64,000 bases of DNA from Corynebacterium yonathiae (GTDB lineage Bacteria; Actinomycetota; Actinomycetes; Mycobacteriales; Mycobacteriaceae): positions 1 through 64,000 of the forward strand of contig NZ_JAKMUZ010000001.1 in the NCBI RefSeq assembly GCF_027570195.1. The letters are read 5' to 3'. This document shows positions 9,488 through 18,277 of the stretch, piece by piece (the stretch's first letter is position 1; each line of letters starts with the position of its first letter). The notes under the pieces are model-generated. The model searched no databases. It was not told the origin of the DNA and saw only the letters and a list, made by a program, of their open reading frames with translations. Position numbers and translations under genes: made by a program.

Positions 9488-9874
9488 ATGTTTTCATCTC
9501 GTGTTGCCGGTGCGGTGCTTTCTGCCGCATTGGTTTTCCCTGCGGTGGCGCATGCCCAGCTGCCACCGGAGGTAGAAGCCGCTATTGCTGCCCCTATTTC
9601 GGTTCCGGCCGGCCAGATCACGACCGTGAGCTTGCCCGTGCCCGCCGAGGCCAGCTACTCGGGCGATGGCTGGAATGTCTCCGCCTCTGGTACCTCCGCT
9701 ACTATCACCGCGCCGGCTGAAGGCGGCCAGATCTCGGTCCCCGTTTCTGCTCAAGGCATGAATGCGACTCTCACGCTCGTCGCCGATGGTTCGGTCTCGG
9801 AGGGCGACATTCAAGACGAAATCGACGGTGCAGAGGGTGCTCCAGCTCCAGCGCCTGGCCCGGGCAACGGATAA
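9488..9874 (+). CDS. Secreted protein, N-terminal part of a frameshifted gene
   Basis: A 128-residue frame with ribosome binding site AAGAAAGGA before ATG 9488. Residues 1-23 form a Sec signal peptide ending AHA, then a small all-beta-looking region and a Pro/Ala/Gly linker (APAPAPGPGNG) that stops at TAA 9872-9874. The next frame takes up the same linker character at once (DKPAEGGNAPADKG from 9870) and ends with a membrane anchor. Removing one G from the pair at 9869-9870 would join both halves into one protein of about 330 residues. A base error in the assembly or a recent inactivation are both possible. Function not recognised. Confidence 0.6.
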   Translation: MFSSRVAGAVLSAALVFPAVAHAQLPPEVEAAIAAPISVPAGQITTVSLPVPAEASYSGDGWNVSASGTSATITAPAEGGQISVPVSAQGMNATLTLVADGSVSEGDIQDEIDGAEGAPAPAPGPGNG

Positions 9875-10490
9875 GCCGGCTGAAGGCGGCAATGCCCCAG
9901 CAGACAAGGGATCCGAAGGCGGGGTGGAAAAGCCTGCGCCGGCGAAGGGGAAGGAAAATCTCCCGGTAGTCCCAGGTGAAAAACCCGAACGTAAGCCTGC
10001 AGGGGAAGCCAACCTTGGGGGCGCAGAATACGTCAACCTTGAATCCCATATTGAAGGCAATACTATTACTGCGAAGATGGGGCTCAAGCAGGCCTATGAC
10101 CTCTACCAGCAGTTCAAGGACACGGAGGAAAACGACGTTAAGCTGCGTTACCTCGATGGAGAAGGCAATATCTTCCAAGGAGCAAAGCGCGACGTCGATG
10201 CGTCATCACGCACCCTCACTCTGACGTATCTAGAGGGAGAAGCGCCTGATAATCCCTTCATTATGCAGTTGTTGCGCAATGATGGTTCTGGTGCCGCCCT
10301 GATCGTTACTTTGCAGGACCTTAATTATCAATCTGCGCCAGAAAACCTCGATAAGCGGCAACAAGAAGAACCCAAGGATGAGAATGAGGGCTCCCATCTG
10401 GGCTGGATTATTGGAGGGGCAGCTGCGGCAGTACTTATCGTACTAGTTGATCTAGTAGTCGCGCTCAAACGCCGTTCTAGTCAACGCTAA
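9870..10490 (+). pseudogene. C-terminal part of the frameshifted membrane-anchored protein
   Basis: This open stretch continues the preceding secreted protein in the next reading frame. It has a Lys/Pro/Glu-rich linker, a mixed region (about 10021-10370), then a highly charged segment and a C-terminal membrane helix (GWIIGGAAAAVLIVLVDLVV) ending in a basic stop-transfer tail KRRSSQR. Alone it lacks a signal peptide and a convincing start with a ribosome binding site, so I treat it as the broken-off second half. With the first half it would be a type I membrane protein exposed outside the cell, between xerD and pldP. Confidence 0.5.
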
Positions 10491-10611
10491 AAGCTTGATA
10501 TAAACTAAGTCTCGGTACTTGCTTGCTGTAGCGGGTACGCTTTAATGACAACGTTGTAATCAACCCTAAGCCAAGTGTCATGGTCCGGAACTTGGCGTCA
10601 AGGAAGCAGGT

Positions 10612-11490
10612 GTGACTGTGAGCGAAGAGGGTCTCTTTTCTGCCTCTGATGTAGAGGTGGGGCTGACCGGTCGTCCTATCCGCGAGTTGCCAGAACCCGC
10701 ACCCTTGGAAAAGCATGGGCCGGCCACGATCATCTCGATGTGTAACCAAAAAGGCGGCGTGGGTAAAACTACCTCCACCATTAATATGGGCGCTTGCCTT
10801 GCCGAATTTGGCCGTAAAGTCCTCTTGGTTGACCTTGACCCCCAGGGCGCGCTTTCGGCGGGTCTTGGGCTCACGCATGACGATATAGAAGACACCATCT
10901 ATGATGTGATGCTCGATAGTCACACCTCCATTCACTCCGCGATTCAGCACACTGGGGTTTCGGGCTTGGATTTGGTTCCGGCCAATATTGATCTGTCCGC
11001 TGCGGAAATTCAGATGGTTAATGAGGTCGGTCGCGAGCACACACTTGCCCGTGCCTTGCGCCCGGTTCGTCGTGATTATGACTTCATCATTATTGACTGC
11101 CAGCCTTCCCTCGGTCTTTTGACCGTCAACGCCCTTGCCTGCTCACAGGGCGTTATTATTCCCATGGAGTGCGAGTTTTTCTCCCTCCGCGGCTTGGCTT
11201 TGTTGACCGATACTGTTGAAAAAGTCTCAGATCGCATCAACTTTGACCTTGAGGTCATGGGCATTTTGGTAACCATGTTTGATCGCCGCACCAAGCATGC
11301 TAGGGAGGTAATGTCCCGCGTGGTGGACTACTTTGGCGACAAGGTTTTTGACACCGTAATTACTCGTACCGTTCGCTTCCCGGAAACGTCGGTAGCCGGT
11401 GAACCAATTACTACCTGGGCACCAAACTCCCCGGCTACGCAGCAGTACCGCAACTTGGCCAAAGAGGTCATTGAGCGTTCAACCGTTTAA
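10612..11490 (+). CDS. pldP: ParA-like ATPase PldP
   Basis: A 292-residue MinD/ParA-family ATPase. The deviant Walker A KGGVGKTT lies about residue 46, Walker A' LVDLDPQG about 75, and Walker B IIIDCQPS about 161. It is the second, non-parAB ParA of corynebacteria, named PldP in C. glutamicum (ParA-like division protein), which affects division-site placement; it always sits before scpA (Rv1708 position). The start is GTG 10612. A 10-bp palindrome ACAACGTTGT (10548-10557) stands upstream. ScpA follows after six bases. Confidence 0.87.
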   Translation: MTVSEEGLFSASDVEVGLTGRPIRELPEPAPLEKHGPATIISMCNQKGGVGKTTSTINMGACLAEFGRKVLLVDLDPQGALSAGLGLTHDDIEDTIYDVMLDSHTSIHSAIQHTGVSGLDLVPANIDLSAAEIQMVNEVGREHTLARALRPVRRDYDFIIIDCQPSLGLLTVNALACSQGVIIPMECEFFSLRGLALLTDTVEKVSDRINFDLEVMGILVTMFDRRTKHAREVMSRVVDYFGDKVFDTVITRTVRFPETSVAGEPITTWAPNSPATQQYRNLAKEVIERSTV

Positions 11491-11496
11491 GGTATC

Positions 11497-12294
11497 GTGA
11501 CCCAGCCGGAGATTACGGGCTTTCGCATTGCGCTGCGGAATTTTGAGGGCCCTTTTGACCTGCTCTTGCAGCTCATCCAGTCCAAAAAAATGGACGTGAC
11601 CGACGTTGCGCTTTCAGAGGTGACCGATGAGTTCGTGGCTTATACGCGTCAGCTGGGAGAATCAGCGGACCTAGATGAGACTACGGATTTTCTCTTGGTG
11701 GCGGCCACGCTTTTGGATCTAAAAGCGGCGCGACTGCTTCCGCGAGGCGACGTGGACGATATTGAAGACTTGGAGCTATTAGAGTCGCGAGACCTTCTTT
11801 TTGCCCGCCTCTTGCAGTACAAAGCCTATAAACAAGCAGCGGATCAATTCGCCGTGTGGCAGCGCGAAGCGCAGCGCAGCTATCCGCGCGCGGTGGCAAT
11901 CGAAGAGAAGTTCGCGGAGCTTTTGCCTCCCGTCGCGCTTGGCCATACGCCAGCCAGTTTTGCCGAGCTCGCCGCTGGAGTATTCCGCCCTAAGCCGCCT
12001 GAGGAGGTGGCTACCGGCCACGTTCATGCCGTGGCGGTGTCGGTGCCAGAGCAAGCCGGCAAGATCTTAGAAACACTCAAACTGCTAGGCGCCGGCCACT
12101 GGACAAGTTTTGGGGCACTGACTCGCGACTGTACGGTTTCTATGCAGGTGGTGGGCCGGTTTCTTGCTCTTTTGGAGTTGTACAAGGCTAAGGCTGTCGA
12201 TGCACAACAAGAAGAAGCGCTGGGACCGCTGGACCTATCGTGGACAGGTCTGGACGTGGACCCAGCGGTAGTTGCCGCTGCCAACTGGGATTAA
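11497..12294 (+). CDS. scpA: Segregation and condensation protein ScpA
   Basis: A 265-residue kleisin subunit of the bacterial SMC condensin. The N-terminal motif NFEGPFDLLLQLIQSKKMDV (about residues 12-31) that grips the SMC neck is intact, and the C-terminal winged-helix region that binds the SMC head is present (about 190-250). GTG start six bases after pldP. Its end overlaps the end of a GNAT gene on the other strand by four bases, so the usual scpA-scpB pair is interrupted here, as I recall it also being in C. glutamicum. Confidence 0.92.
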   Translation: MTQPEITGFRIALRNFEGPFDLLLQLIQSKKMDVTDVALSEVTDEFVAYTRQLGESADLDETTDFLLVAATLLDLKAARLLPRGDVDDIEDLELLESRDLLFARLLQYKAYKQAADQFAVWQREAQRSYPRAVAIEEKFAELLPPVALGHTPASFAELAAGVFRPKPPEEVATGHVHAVAVSVPEQAGKILETLKLLGAGHWTSFGALTRDCTVSMQVVGRFLALLELYKAKAVDAQQEEALGPLDLSWTGLDVDPAVVAAANWD

Positions 12295-12857
12295 GGGCGC
12301 TGCTGAATGAAATTCAGTGTTTCGGGGGAGAGCTCCCGGTCAGCATAGACACGTACGTCCGGCTCTTCTGGGTTGTCTTCGGTGCCCACACGGCGCCCCT
12401 CCCACACCTGTTGCAGGCCTTGTTTTTCGATAACCCGGATGGCTGCCGGGTGGTTCGTCGTAACGCGGGCGGTGACAGGGGAGTCGGGGTCCACTTGTCG
12501 GATGCTCTTTAGCGCCGCCGACGTGACTTCTGTAGCAAATCCGGCACCCCAGTGGGCCGGGCGCAGGCGGTATTTAATGTCCCAGAAGTTTCCGCCTTCA
12601 ACGTAGATAGCGCCGCCTACTCCGATGAATTCAGAAGGATTGTGGCGCATGTAGGCGGCCCATGGTCCAAAGTGGTGGGCGTCCCAAGACTGGGAGGACG
12701 CCTGTGCGAGCGCACGCGTGGTGCGAATATCGGCGAAGCGGCCATCGGGACGGTGGCTCCAAATTCGCCCGTCGCTGTAGACCTTGTGGGCCTCTTCAGT
12801 ATTGGCGGCGGACAAGGGGATGAGAATGAGTCTGTCAGTGCGTGTAATAGTTTCCAT
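12291..12857 (-). CDS. GNAT-family N-acetyltransferase (RimJ/RimL type)
   Basis: A 188-residue acetyltransferase of the Acetyltransf_3 type, with the family opening TITRTDRLILIPL, an acetyl-CoA-binding region around RPAHWGAGFATEV (about 106-118) and the typical HPAAIRVIEKQGLQ segment (about 140-153). It probably acetylates a protein N-terminus or small amine; the substrate is unknown. I use ATG 12857 because a -10-like TAACAT ends six bases upstream, suggesting a leaderless mRNA; a GTG two codons upstream is the alternative. It lies antisense between scpA and scpB. Confidence 0.82.
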   Translation of the reverse strand: METITRTDRLILIPLSAANTEEAHKVYSDGRIWSHRPDGRFADIRTTRALAQASSQSWDAHHFGPWAAYMRHNPSEFIGVGGAIYVEGGNFWDIKYRLRPAHWGAGFATEVTSAALKSIRQVDPDSPVTARVTTNHPAAIRVIEKQGLQQVWEGRRVGTEDNPEEPDVRVYADRELSPETLNFIQQRP

Positions 12858-12945
12858 GACCACATGTTAGCCGAGTCACAGTAGAGAATTAAAGTGATTT
12901 AGGAAATTGCGGGAGGTATTTTCCTCTTCAGTAGACTTGTCCCTT

Positions 12946-13500
12946 ATGGACCTTCCCCTCATCTCACAGCTGCGTTCCCGCCTTGAGTCAATCCTGCTCG
13001 TGCTCGACTCCCCAGCCTCGGTGGAGTCCTTGGCGCGTGCTTTAGGGGCGGAAGGGGACGTCGTCAGTGATTGCCTTCGTGCCATTCAGCGAGAGTTAGA
13101 TAGTCGCGGCTCTGGTATTGAATTGCGTGAGACCCAAGAAGGGTGGCGCTTTTATACGCGCACCGAGAATGCTGGCGCGGTAGAAGAATTTCTCTTGGAC
13201 GGAGCCCAGACAAAGCTTTCCCGCGCGGCCCTAGAGACGTTGGCGGTGGTTGCCTATAGGCAACCTGTCACGCGCCAGCAGGTGGCAGCTGTTCGCGGTG
13301 TTAACGTCGATGGTGTTATGCGGACCCTCAACCTGCGCGGCTTGGTGAGGGAACTGCCACACGATGATTTTGAAGGCGCCGCGCACCGGTATGAAACGAC
13401 GGAATTGTTCCTTGAACTATTGGGGATTGATTCTTTGGAACGCCTGCCAGACTTGGCGCCGCTTCTGCCTGATGTCGAGGCAATCGACGAAGAGTACTAG
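12946..13500 (+). CDS. scpB: Segregation and condensation protein ScpB
   Basis: A 184-residue partner of ScpA in the SMC complex. The two winged-helix domains are visible (about residues 5-85 and 90-165), with the conserved stretch LSRAALETLAVVAYRQPVTR near residue 89. I start at ATG 12946 because the family begins close to LRSRLESILLVLDSPAS and because TAGACT (12932-12937) lies eight bases upstream as a -10-like hexamer; an earlier TTG would give an unlikely extension. The gene is separated from scpA by the antisense GNAT gene and must use its own promoter. Confidence 0.9.
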   Translation: MDLPLISQLRSRLESILLVLDSPASVESLARALGAEGDVVSDCLRAIQRELDSRGSGIELRETQEGWRFYTRTENAGAVEEFLLDGAQTKLSRAALETLAVVAYRQPVTRQQVAAVRGVNVDGVMRTLNLRGLVRELPHDDFEGAAHRYETTELFLELLGIDSLERLPDLAPLLPDVEAIDEEY

Positions 13501-13555
13501 CGTGGGGTAGGATTGCCCAGGTAATTTCATATCTTCGAGAGAAAAGGACACGTAC

Positions 13556-14467
13556 GTGACCCCTCCCGCTCGCCGTGACGGCACACCGGATAAGAAGCAG
13601 CGAGACAGTGACATCATTGTCTCTAATGCTAAGCCGGCCCGTCACCAGCATGTGTCAAAGAAAAAGCAGAAGGCTACCGCAGAATCCGTAGCCCGCGAAT
13701 TGGGTGCCGATTGGCTGGTTGATGAAGAAAAGCCCAAGGGGGAGCGCCTCCAGAAAGTGCTCGCCAAAGCGGGCGTTGCTTCCCGCCGCCATGCCGAAAT
13801 CCTTATCGATGCCGGCCGCGTAGAGGTCAATGGCAAGATCATCGCTAAGCAAGGCGTCAAAGTAAACCCCTCGGTGGACGTCATTCGCGTAGACGGGGTG
13901 CGCGTCAACGTTAATGAGGAGTACGAATACTTTGTGCTCAATAAGCCCCGCGGAATGCAGTCCACTATGTCGGATGACTTGGGGCGGCCGTGCGTGGGCG
14001 ATGTGGTGTCAGAAAAGGTTGCTGCCGGTCAGCGCCTCTTCCACGTGGGCCGCCTAGACGCCGATACAGAAGGCCTGCTCATTCTCACCAATGACGGCGA
14101 GTTGGCTAACCGTTTGATGCACCCCAAGTATGAGGTAACCAAGACCTACCTCGCCACCGTATTGGGTGAGGCAGATAGGAAGCTCGTGCGGAAACTTAAA
14201 GAAGGCATTGAGCTAGAGGATGGCCTAGCAAAGGCCGATTTCGTGCAGGTCGTTGATACTAACCAGGGCTATTCCTTGGTGCGTCTTGAGCTTCATGAGG
14301 GGCGCAAGCACATTGTGCGTCGTATGTTGAAAGAAGCCGGCTTCCCCGTGCAGCGTCTAGTGCGTACCAAGCTACACACGGTGCAGCTAGGCGATATGAA
14401 GCCCGGTGGCTTGCGCGCTCTCAATTCCAGTGAGCTGACTAGTTTGTATAAGGCGGTGGAGATGTAA
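13556..14467 (+). CDS. rluB: Ribosomal large-subunit pseudouridine synthase RluB
   Basis: A 303-residue enzyme forming pseudouridine in 23S rRNA (E. coli position 2605). After a basic, disordered N-terminus (about 1-60) come an S4 domain (about 62-120, LQKVLAKAGVASRRHAE) and the RsuA/RluB catalytic domain with the nucleophile Asp in GRLDADTEGLL (about 163-173). GTG start preceded by GAGAAAAGGA. It overlaps cmk by one base (TAATG), part of the scpB-rluB-cmk-der group. Confidence 0.92.
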   Translation: MTPPARRDGTPDKKQRDSDIIVSNAKPARHQHVSKKKQKATAESVARELGADWLVDEEKPKGERLQKVLAKAGVASRRHAEILIDAGRVEVNGKIIAKQGVKVNPSVDVIRVDGVRVNVNEEYEYFVLNKPRGMQSTMSDDLGRPCVGDVVSEKVAAGQRLFHVGRLDADTEGLLILTNDGELANRLMHPKYEVTKTYLATVLGEADRKLVRKLKEGIELEDGLAKADFVQVVDTNQGYSLVRLELHEGRKHIVRRMLKEAGFPVQRLVRTKLHTVQLGDMKPGGLRALNSSELTSLYKAVEM

Positions 14468-15162
14468 TGATTTCTAATATGCCGAAGGAAGGCCTCATCC
14501 TTGCCGTGGATGGCCCTTCCGGAACTGGAAAGTCGACCACCTGCCGCGCTTTAGCTAAGCAGCTGGACGCCAAATATGTTGATACTGGCGCTATGTATCG
14601 CGTGGCAACGCTCGCGGTGCTGCGCAAGGGCGTAGACCCTGCGGATACTCCTGCGGTTATTGCGGCCACGGCCGATTTGCCATTGGAAGTATCCGATGAC
14701 CCAGATTCCACCGAGGTTCTCCTTGGTGGCGAAGATGTCTCGCGCGTCATCCGAGAAGATGAAGTCACCCGCCATGTTTCTGCCGTATCCGCCATTCCAG
14801 AGGTGCGTGAAAACCTGGTAGCTCTGCAGCGCAAGCTGGCCCGCGAGGCGCACCGCGCGATTGTGGAAGGGCGCGATATTGGCACTGTTGTGCTTGCCGA
14901 CGCCCCTGCAAAGGCATTCATGACGGCCTCTGCTGAGGTCCGGGCTCAGCGCCGCCAAGCACAGAATGAAAAAGCCGGAATAGCTTCGGACTATAAAACG
15001 GTTCTGGCGGATGTACAGCGCCGTGATGCGGCAGATTCGTCTCGCAAGACCTCGCCGTTGCGCCCAGCGGATGACGCAACCCTAGTTGATACCTCTGATA
15101 TGAGCCCTGCGGATGTTATACAAGCCCTGATTAACGTGGTGAAGGAGTCGGCCAATGACTAA
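14467..15162 (+). CDS. cmk: Cytidylate kinase
   Basis: A 231-residue nucleoside monophosphate kinase converting CMP and dCMP to the diphosphates. The P-loop [10 protein letters not shown] lies at about residues 15-24, the CMP-binding segment YVDTGAMYR about 38-46, and the lid/insert EGRDIGTVV about 137-145. The ATG overlaps the rluB stop; ATG codon 5 is an alternative start. Its 3' end overlaps der by eight bases, so cmk and der are probably coupled. Confidence 0.94.
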   Translation: MISNMPKEGLILAVDGPSGTGKSTTCRALAKQLDAKYVDTGAMYRVATLAVLRKGVDPADTPAVIAATADLPLEVSDDPDSTEVLLGGEDVSRVIREDEVTRHVSAVSAIPEVRENLVALQRKLAREAHRAIVEGRDIGTVVLADAPAKAFMTASAEVRAQRRQAQNEKAGIASDYKTVLADVQRRDAADSSRKTSPLRPADDATLVDTSDMSPADVIQALINVVKESAND

Positions 15163-16735
15163 ACACGATCCCCAGGAAGAGTCGGAGACTCAGTTCCATT
15201 ACCCGGCCGGAAAATTCGATGATGAGGTGGTAGAAGCATCTCCCGGCTGGGCAGCTGATGATTTCAATACCGAGGAATTCGACTACGATTTCGATGACTC
15301 GGATTTTGGTGAAGCTGACTATGGGGAGGATTCGCCCGTAGAAGAGCCACTGAGCGAAGAGAAATGGGAGGAAATCTCCCGTGCCTTTGGAGTGGAATCT
15401 GATGACCATACTGAAGAAGCCTTGTGCACGGTGGCCGTCGTTGGGCGTCCTAACGTGGGTAAGTCCTCCTTGGTTAACCGTTTCCTTGGCCGCCGCGAAG
15501 CAGTAGTAGAGGACCACCCAGGCGTCACCCGCGACCGGATTTCTTATGTCGCGGACTGGAATGGCCAGCGCTTCTTGGTGCAGGACACCGGAGGCTGGGA
15601 TCCCAATGTTAAGGGTATCCACGCGGCCATTGCCCGTCAGGCAGAAGTCGCTATGGAAACCGCCGATGTCATCGTTATGGTGGTGGACACCAAGGTGGGC
15701 ATTACCGAGACGGACGAGGTCATGGCTCGCCGCCTGCAAAAGTCCCCCGTGCCGGTGATTTTGGTATCGAATAAGTTCGATTCCGATAATCAATATGCAG
15801 ACATGGCGGAATTTTATGCATTAGGCTTGGGCGATCCGTGGCCAGTATCCGCTCAGCACGGTCGCGGCGGCGCGGATGTGTTGGATGAGATTTTGCGGGT
15901 ATTCCCCGAAGAACCCCGGCAGACCGCGATTACTTCTGGTCCCCGCCGAGTTGCCCTAGTGGGCAGGCCCAATGTGGGTAAGTCTTCGCTGCTCAATAAG
16001 CTCACCAGTGAAGAACGCTCCGTGGTCGACAATGTTGCCGGTACTACGGTAGATCCGGTGGACTCCTTGGTGCAGCTGGATGAACAGCTCTGGAAGTTCA
16101 TCGATACAGCGGGCCTCCGCAAGAAGGTAAAAAACGCGCAAGGACATGAGTACTATGCTTCCCTGCGCACGCGCGGCGTTATCGATGCTGCCGAGGTCTG
16201 CATCATGCTTATCGACGCCTCTGAAGAGATCTCCGAGCAAGATCAGCGCGTCCTTAACATGGTCCTTGAGGCAGGCAAAGCCCTGGTGATTGCGTTCAAT
16301 AAGTGGGATCTCATGGATGAGGATCGCCGCTATTACTTGGATCGTGAAATTGATCTGCAGCTGAGCCATCTGCCGTGGGTCACCCGCGTTAATATCTCCG
16401 CAGAAACGGGTCGCGCCCTGCAGAAGCTAGAACCGGCTATGATGGAGGCCTTGGAAAGCTGGGATCAGCGTGTTTCCACGGGTCAGCTGAATAACTGGTT
16501 GCGTGAGGCCATCGCGGCTAATCCTCCGCCGATGAAAAATAATCGCCTGCCGCGCGTATTGTTCGCCACGCAGGCATCTACGCAGCCGCCGACCATCGTC
16601 TTGTTTACGACGGGCTTTTTGGATGCGGCCTATCGGCGCTACCTTGAGCGTAAGTTCCGTGAGCGTTTTGGTTTCCACGGAACGCCAATCCGCATTGCGG
16701 TACGTGTGAGGGAGCGGCGCGGTAAGAAGCGCTAG
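15155..16735 (+). CDS. der: Ribosome-assembly GTPase Der (EngA)
   Basis: A 526-residue double GTPase needed for 50S subunit maturation. Two G domains each begin GRPNVGKSS (about residues 98 and 270); NKxD motifs are NKFD and NKWD; a KH-like domain closes the protein (about 425-526). An unusually acidic extension of roughly 90 residues precedes the first G domain (Asp/Glu/Phe/Tyr-rich). Der of E. coli has no such part, while actinobacterial versions, as I recall, often do. The ATG lies eight bases inside cmk. Confidence 0.94.
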   Translation: MTKHDPQEESETQFHYPAGKFDDEVVEASPGWAADDFNTEEFDYDFDDSDFGEADYGEDSPVEEPLSEEKWEEISRAFGVESDDHTEEALCTVAVVGRPNVGKSSLVNRFLGRREAVVEDHPGVTRDRISYVADWNGQRFLVQDTGGWDPNVKGIHAAIARQAEVAMETADVIVMVVDTKVGITETDEVMARRLQKSPVPVILVSNKFDSDNQYADMAEFYALGLGDPWPVSAQHGRGGADVLDEILRVFPEEPRQTAITSGPRRVALVGRPNVGKSSLLNKLTSEERSVVDNVAGTTVDPVDSLVQLDEQLWKFIDTAGLRKKVKNAQGHEYYASLRTRGVIDAAEVCIMLIDASEEISEQDQRVLNMVLEAGKALVIAFNKWDLMDEDRRYYLDREIDLQLSHLPWVTRVNISAETGRALQKLEPAMMEALESWDQRVSTGQLNNWLREAIAANPPPMKNNRLPRVLFATQASTQPPTIVLFTTGFLDAAYRRYLERKFRERFGFHGTPIRIAVRVRERRGKKR

Positions 16736-16891
16736 CAGTATGCCCGTTACGCTGGGATTATAGCACTCAGGCGAGCGATTTTTATACCGGACACGGTGTG
16801 AGAATTGGCTCGCCTTCCCGTTTATGTCCGTTCATGTGGGAATCGATAGGATATAACCAGTTGTTAATCCTCTCGTGATGGAAGGCTCAGC
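16736..16891. promoter_or_regulatory. Upstream region of the C4-dicarboxylate antiporter
   Basis: The gap contains a long-range inverted repeat, GGCGAGC (16770-16776) and GCTCGCC (16808-16814), enclosing about 31 nt that themselves hold a smaller CCG/CGG stem. A possible -10 hexamer TATAAC lies at 16852-16857, about 35 bases before the ATG, with no clear -35. No close match to the GlxR consensus was found. A regulatory or leader-RNA role is only a guess. Confidence 0.3.
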
Positions 16892-18277
16892 ATGCTTGCC
16901 AGCATAATTGCGCCAGATTCAATTCTGGCCATCGTGCTCCAGGTCATCATCATCCTCAGTGCCTTGCTCTTGGGCACTCGGTACGGTGGCATCGGATTAG
17001 GTCTTATCTCCGGCATCGGTTTGATGCTCATGGTTTTTGTCTTCGGCCTCGCCCCGGGCGAGCCGCCGGTGTCGGTGATGCTGACCATCATTGCGGTTAT
17101 CGGTTGCGCGGCCACTTTGCAACAAGCCCGTGGTCTTGAAGTGATGATGCAATTTGCTGAGAAATTTCTGCGCGCCCACCCTGAGCGCATCACCATTCTC
17201 GCGCCGCTTACCACTTGGTTTCTGACGGTGCTATGCGGCACGGGCCACGTGGTGTACACGATGTTTCCGATCATTGAGGATATTGCTCTAAAGAAGGGAA
17301 TCCGCCCAGAGCGGCCGATGGCGGTCGCCTCGACGTCGGCCCAGATGGGCATTACGGCCTCGCCAGTGTCTGTGGCTACTGTGTCTTTGGCATCTATTAT
17401 CGCCGAGAATGCTGGCGCTATCGATCACGCCTATTCCATTCCGCAGATTCTGATGGTAGCTATGCCTGCCTCGCTTGCGGGCGTCGTCCTAGCCTCGCTG
17501 TGGTCGCTGCGCCGCGGTAAGGACTTAGACGAGGATCCGGTATTCCAGGAGCGAATGAAGGATCCGGAGTTTGCAGAGAGCATTCACCAGTCCACCGGTT
17601 CGCTCATGGATGAGGAATTTTCGCCCGAAGCAAAGCGTGCGGTGGCTATCTTCCTCGTTGCTATCGCCAGCGTGGTCGCCCTCGGCGCCTTTGAATTCCT
17701 ACGTCCGCTTGTTCCGGGTGACGATGGCGAGCTGAGCCCGCTTTCTATGAACCTGGTTATCCAGATGGTCATGCTAGTCGCCGGCGCGATCATCCTACTT
17801 ACCTGCAAGGCGGACCCAAAGAAGATCGCGTCCACCCCGGTATTTAAAGCCGGTATGACCGCAGTATTCTCCGTGTTCGGCGTGGCCTGGATGGCGGATA
17901 CCTTCTTCCAAGCCCATATCGATGCCCTAGAGTCCAACCTGGGTTCTGTAGTCGAGGCTGCACCTTGGGCCTACGCGGTAGTGCTGGTTATCGTCTCCAA
18001 ATTGGTTAACTCGCAGGCCGCCGCCCTGGTCGCCATCGCTCCGATTGGTCTACAGCTGGGCATCGACCCTGCCATCATTGTTGGTTTCTACGGTGCGGCC
18101 TATGGCTACTTCATCCTTCCAACTTACCCCTCGGATCTTGCTTGCATCGGCTTTGACCGCACGGGTACGACACACATTGGCAAGTTCGTAATCAACCACT
18201 CTTTCTTGATTCCTGGCGCCATTTCGGTGTTCACCTCCTGCGTGGTGGGTTCGCTGCTAGCCCAGATCCTGCTTTAA
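16892..18277 (+). CDS. Anaerobic C4-dicarboxylate antiporter, DcuA/DcuB family
   Basis: A 461-residue integral membrane protein with about ten hydrophobic segments. The family core is evident: LGTRYGGIGLGLISGIGLML (about 29-48), LCGTGHVVYTMFPIIEDIA (about 112-130) and the C-terminal segment AYGYFILPTYPSDLA. DcuA/DcuB proteins exchange fumarate, malate or aspartate for succinate, mainly under oxygen limitation. Whether this is DcuA or DcuB in function is not decidable. GGAAGG precedes ATG 16892. The 3' end overlaps the convergent methyltransferase gene by four bases. Confidence 0.88.
   Translation: MLASIIAPDSILAIVLQVIIILSALLLGTRYGGIGLGLISGIGLMLMVFVFGLAPGEPPVSVMLTIIAVIGCAATLQQARGLEVMMQFAEKFLRAHPERITILAPLTTWFLTVLCGTGHVVYTMFPIIEDIALKKGIRPERPMAVASTSAQMGITASPVSVATVSLASIIAENAGAIDHAYSIPQILMVAMPASLAGVVLASLWSLRRGKDLDEDPVFQERMKDPEFAESIHQSTGSLMDEEFSPEAKRAVAIFLVAIASVVALGAFEFLRPLVPGDDGELSPLSMNLVIQMVMLVAGAIILLTCKADPKKIASTPVFKAGMTAVFSVFGVAWMADTFFQAHIDALESNLGSVVEAAPWAYAVVLVIVSKLVNSQAAALVAIAPIGLQLGIDPAIIVGFYGAAYGYFILPTYPSDLACIGFDRTGTTHIGKFVINHSFLIPGAISVFTSCVVGSLLAQILL

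Noticed and set aside
9762..9869. ATG 9762 as an independent start for the second secreted-protein frame
   Set aside because: It lies inside the first half in a different frame, has no ribosome binding site, and its first 35 codons give an Arg/Ser-rich string with no continuity to the rest.
16790..16814. Possible GlxR (CRP-like) site before the dicarboxylate antiporter
   Set aside because: Only the half TGTGA fits; the second half reads GCTCG instead of TCACA.
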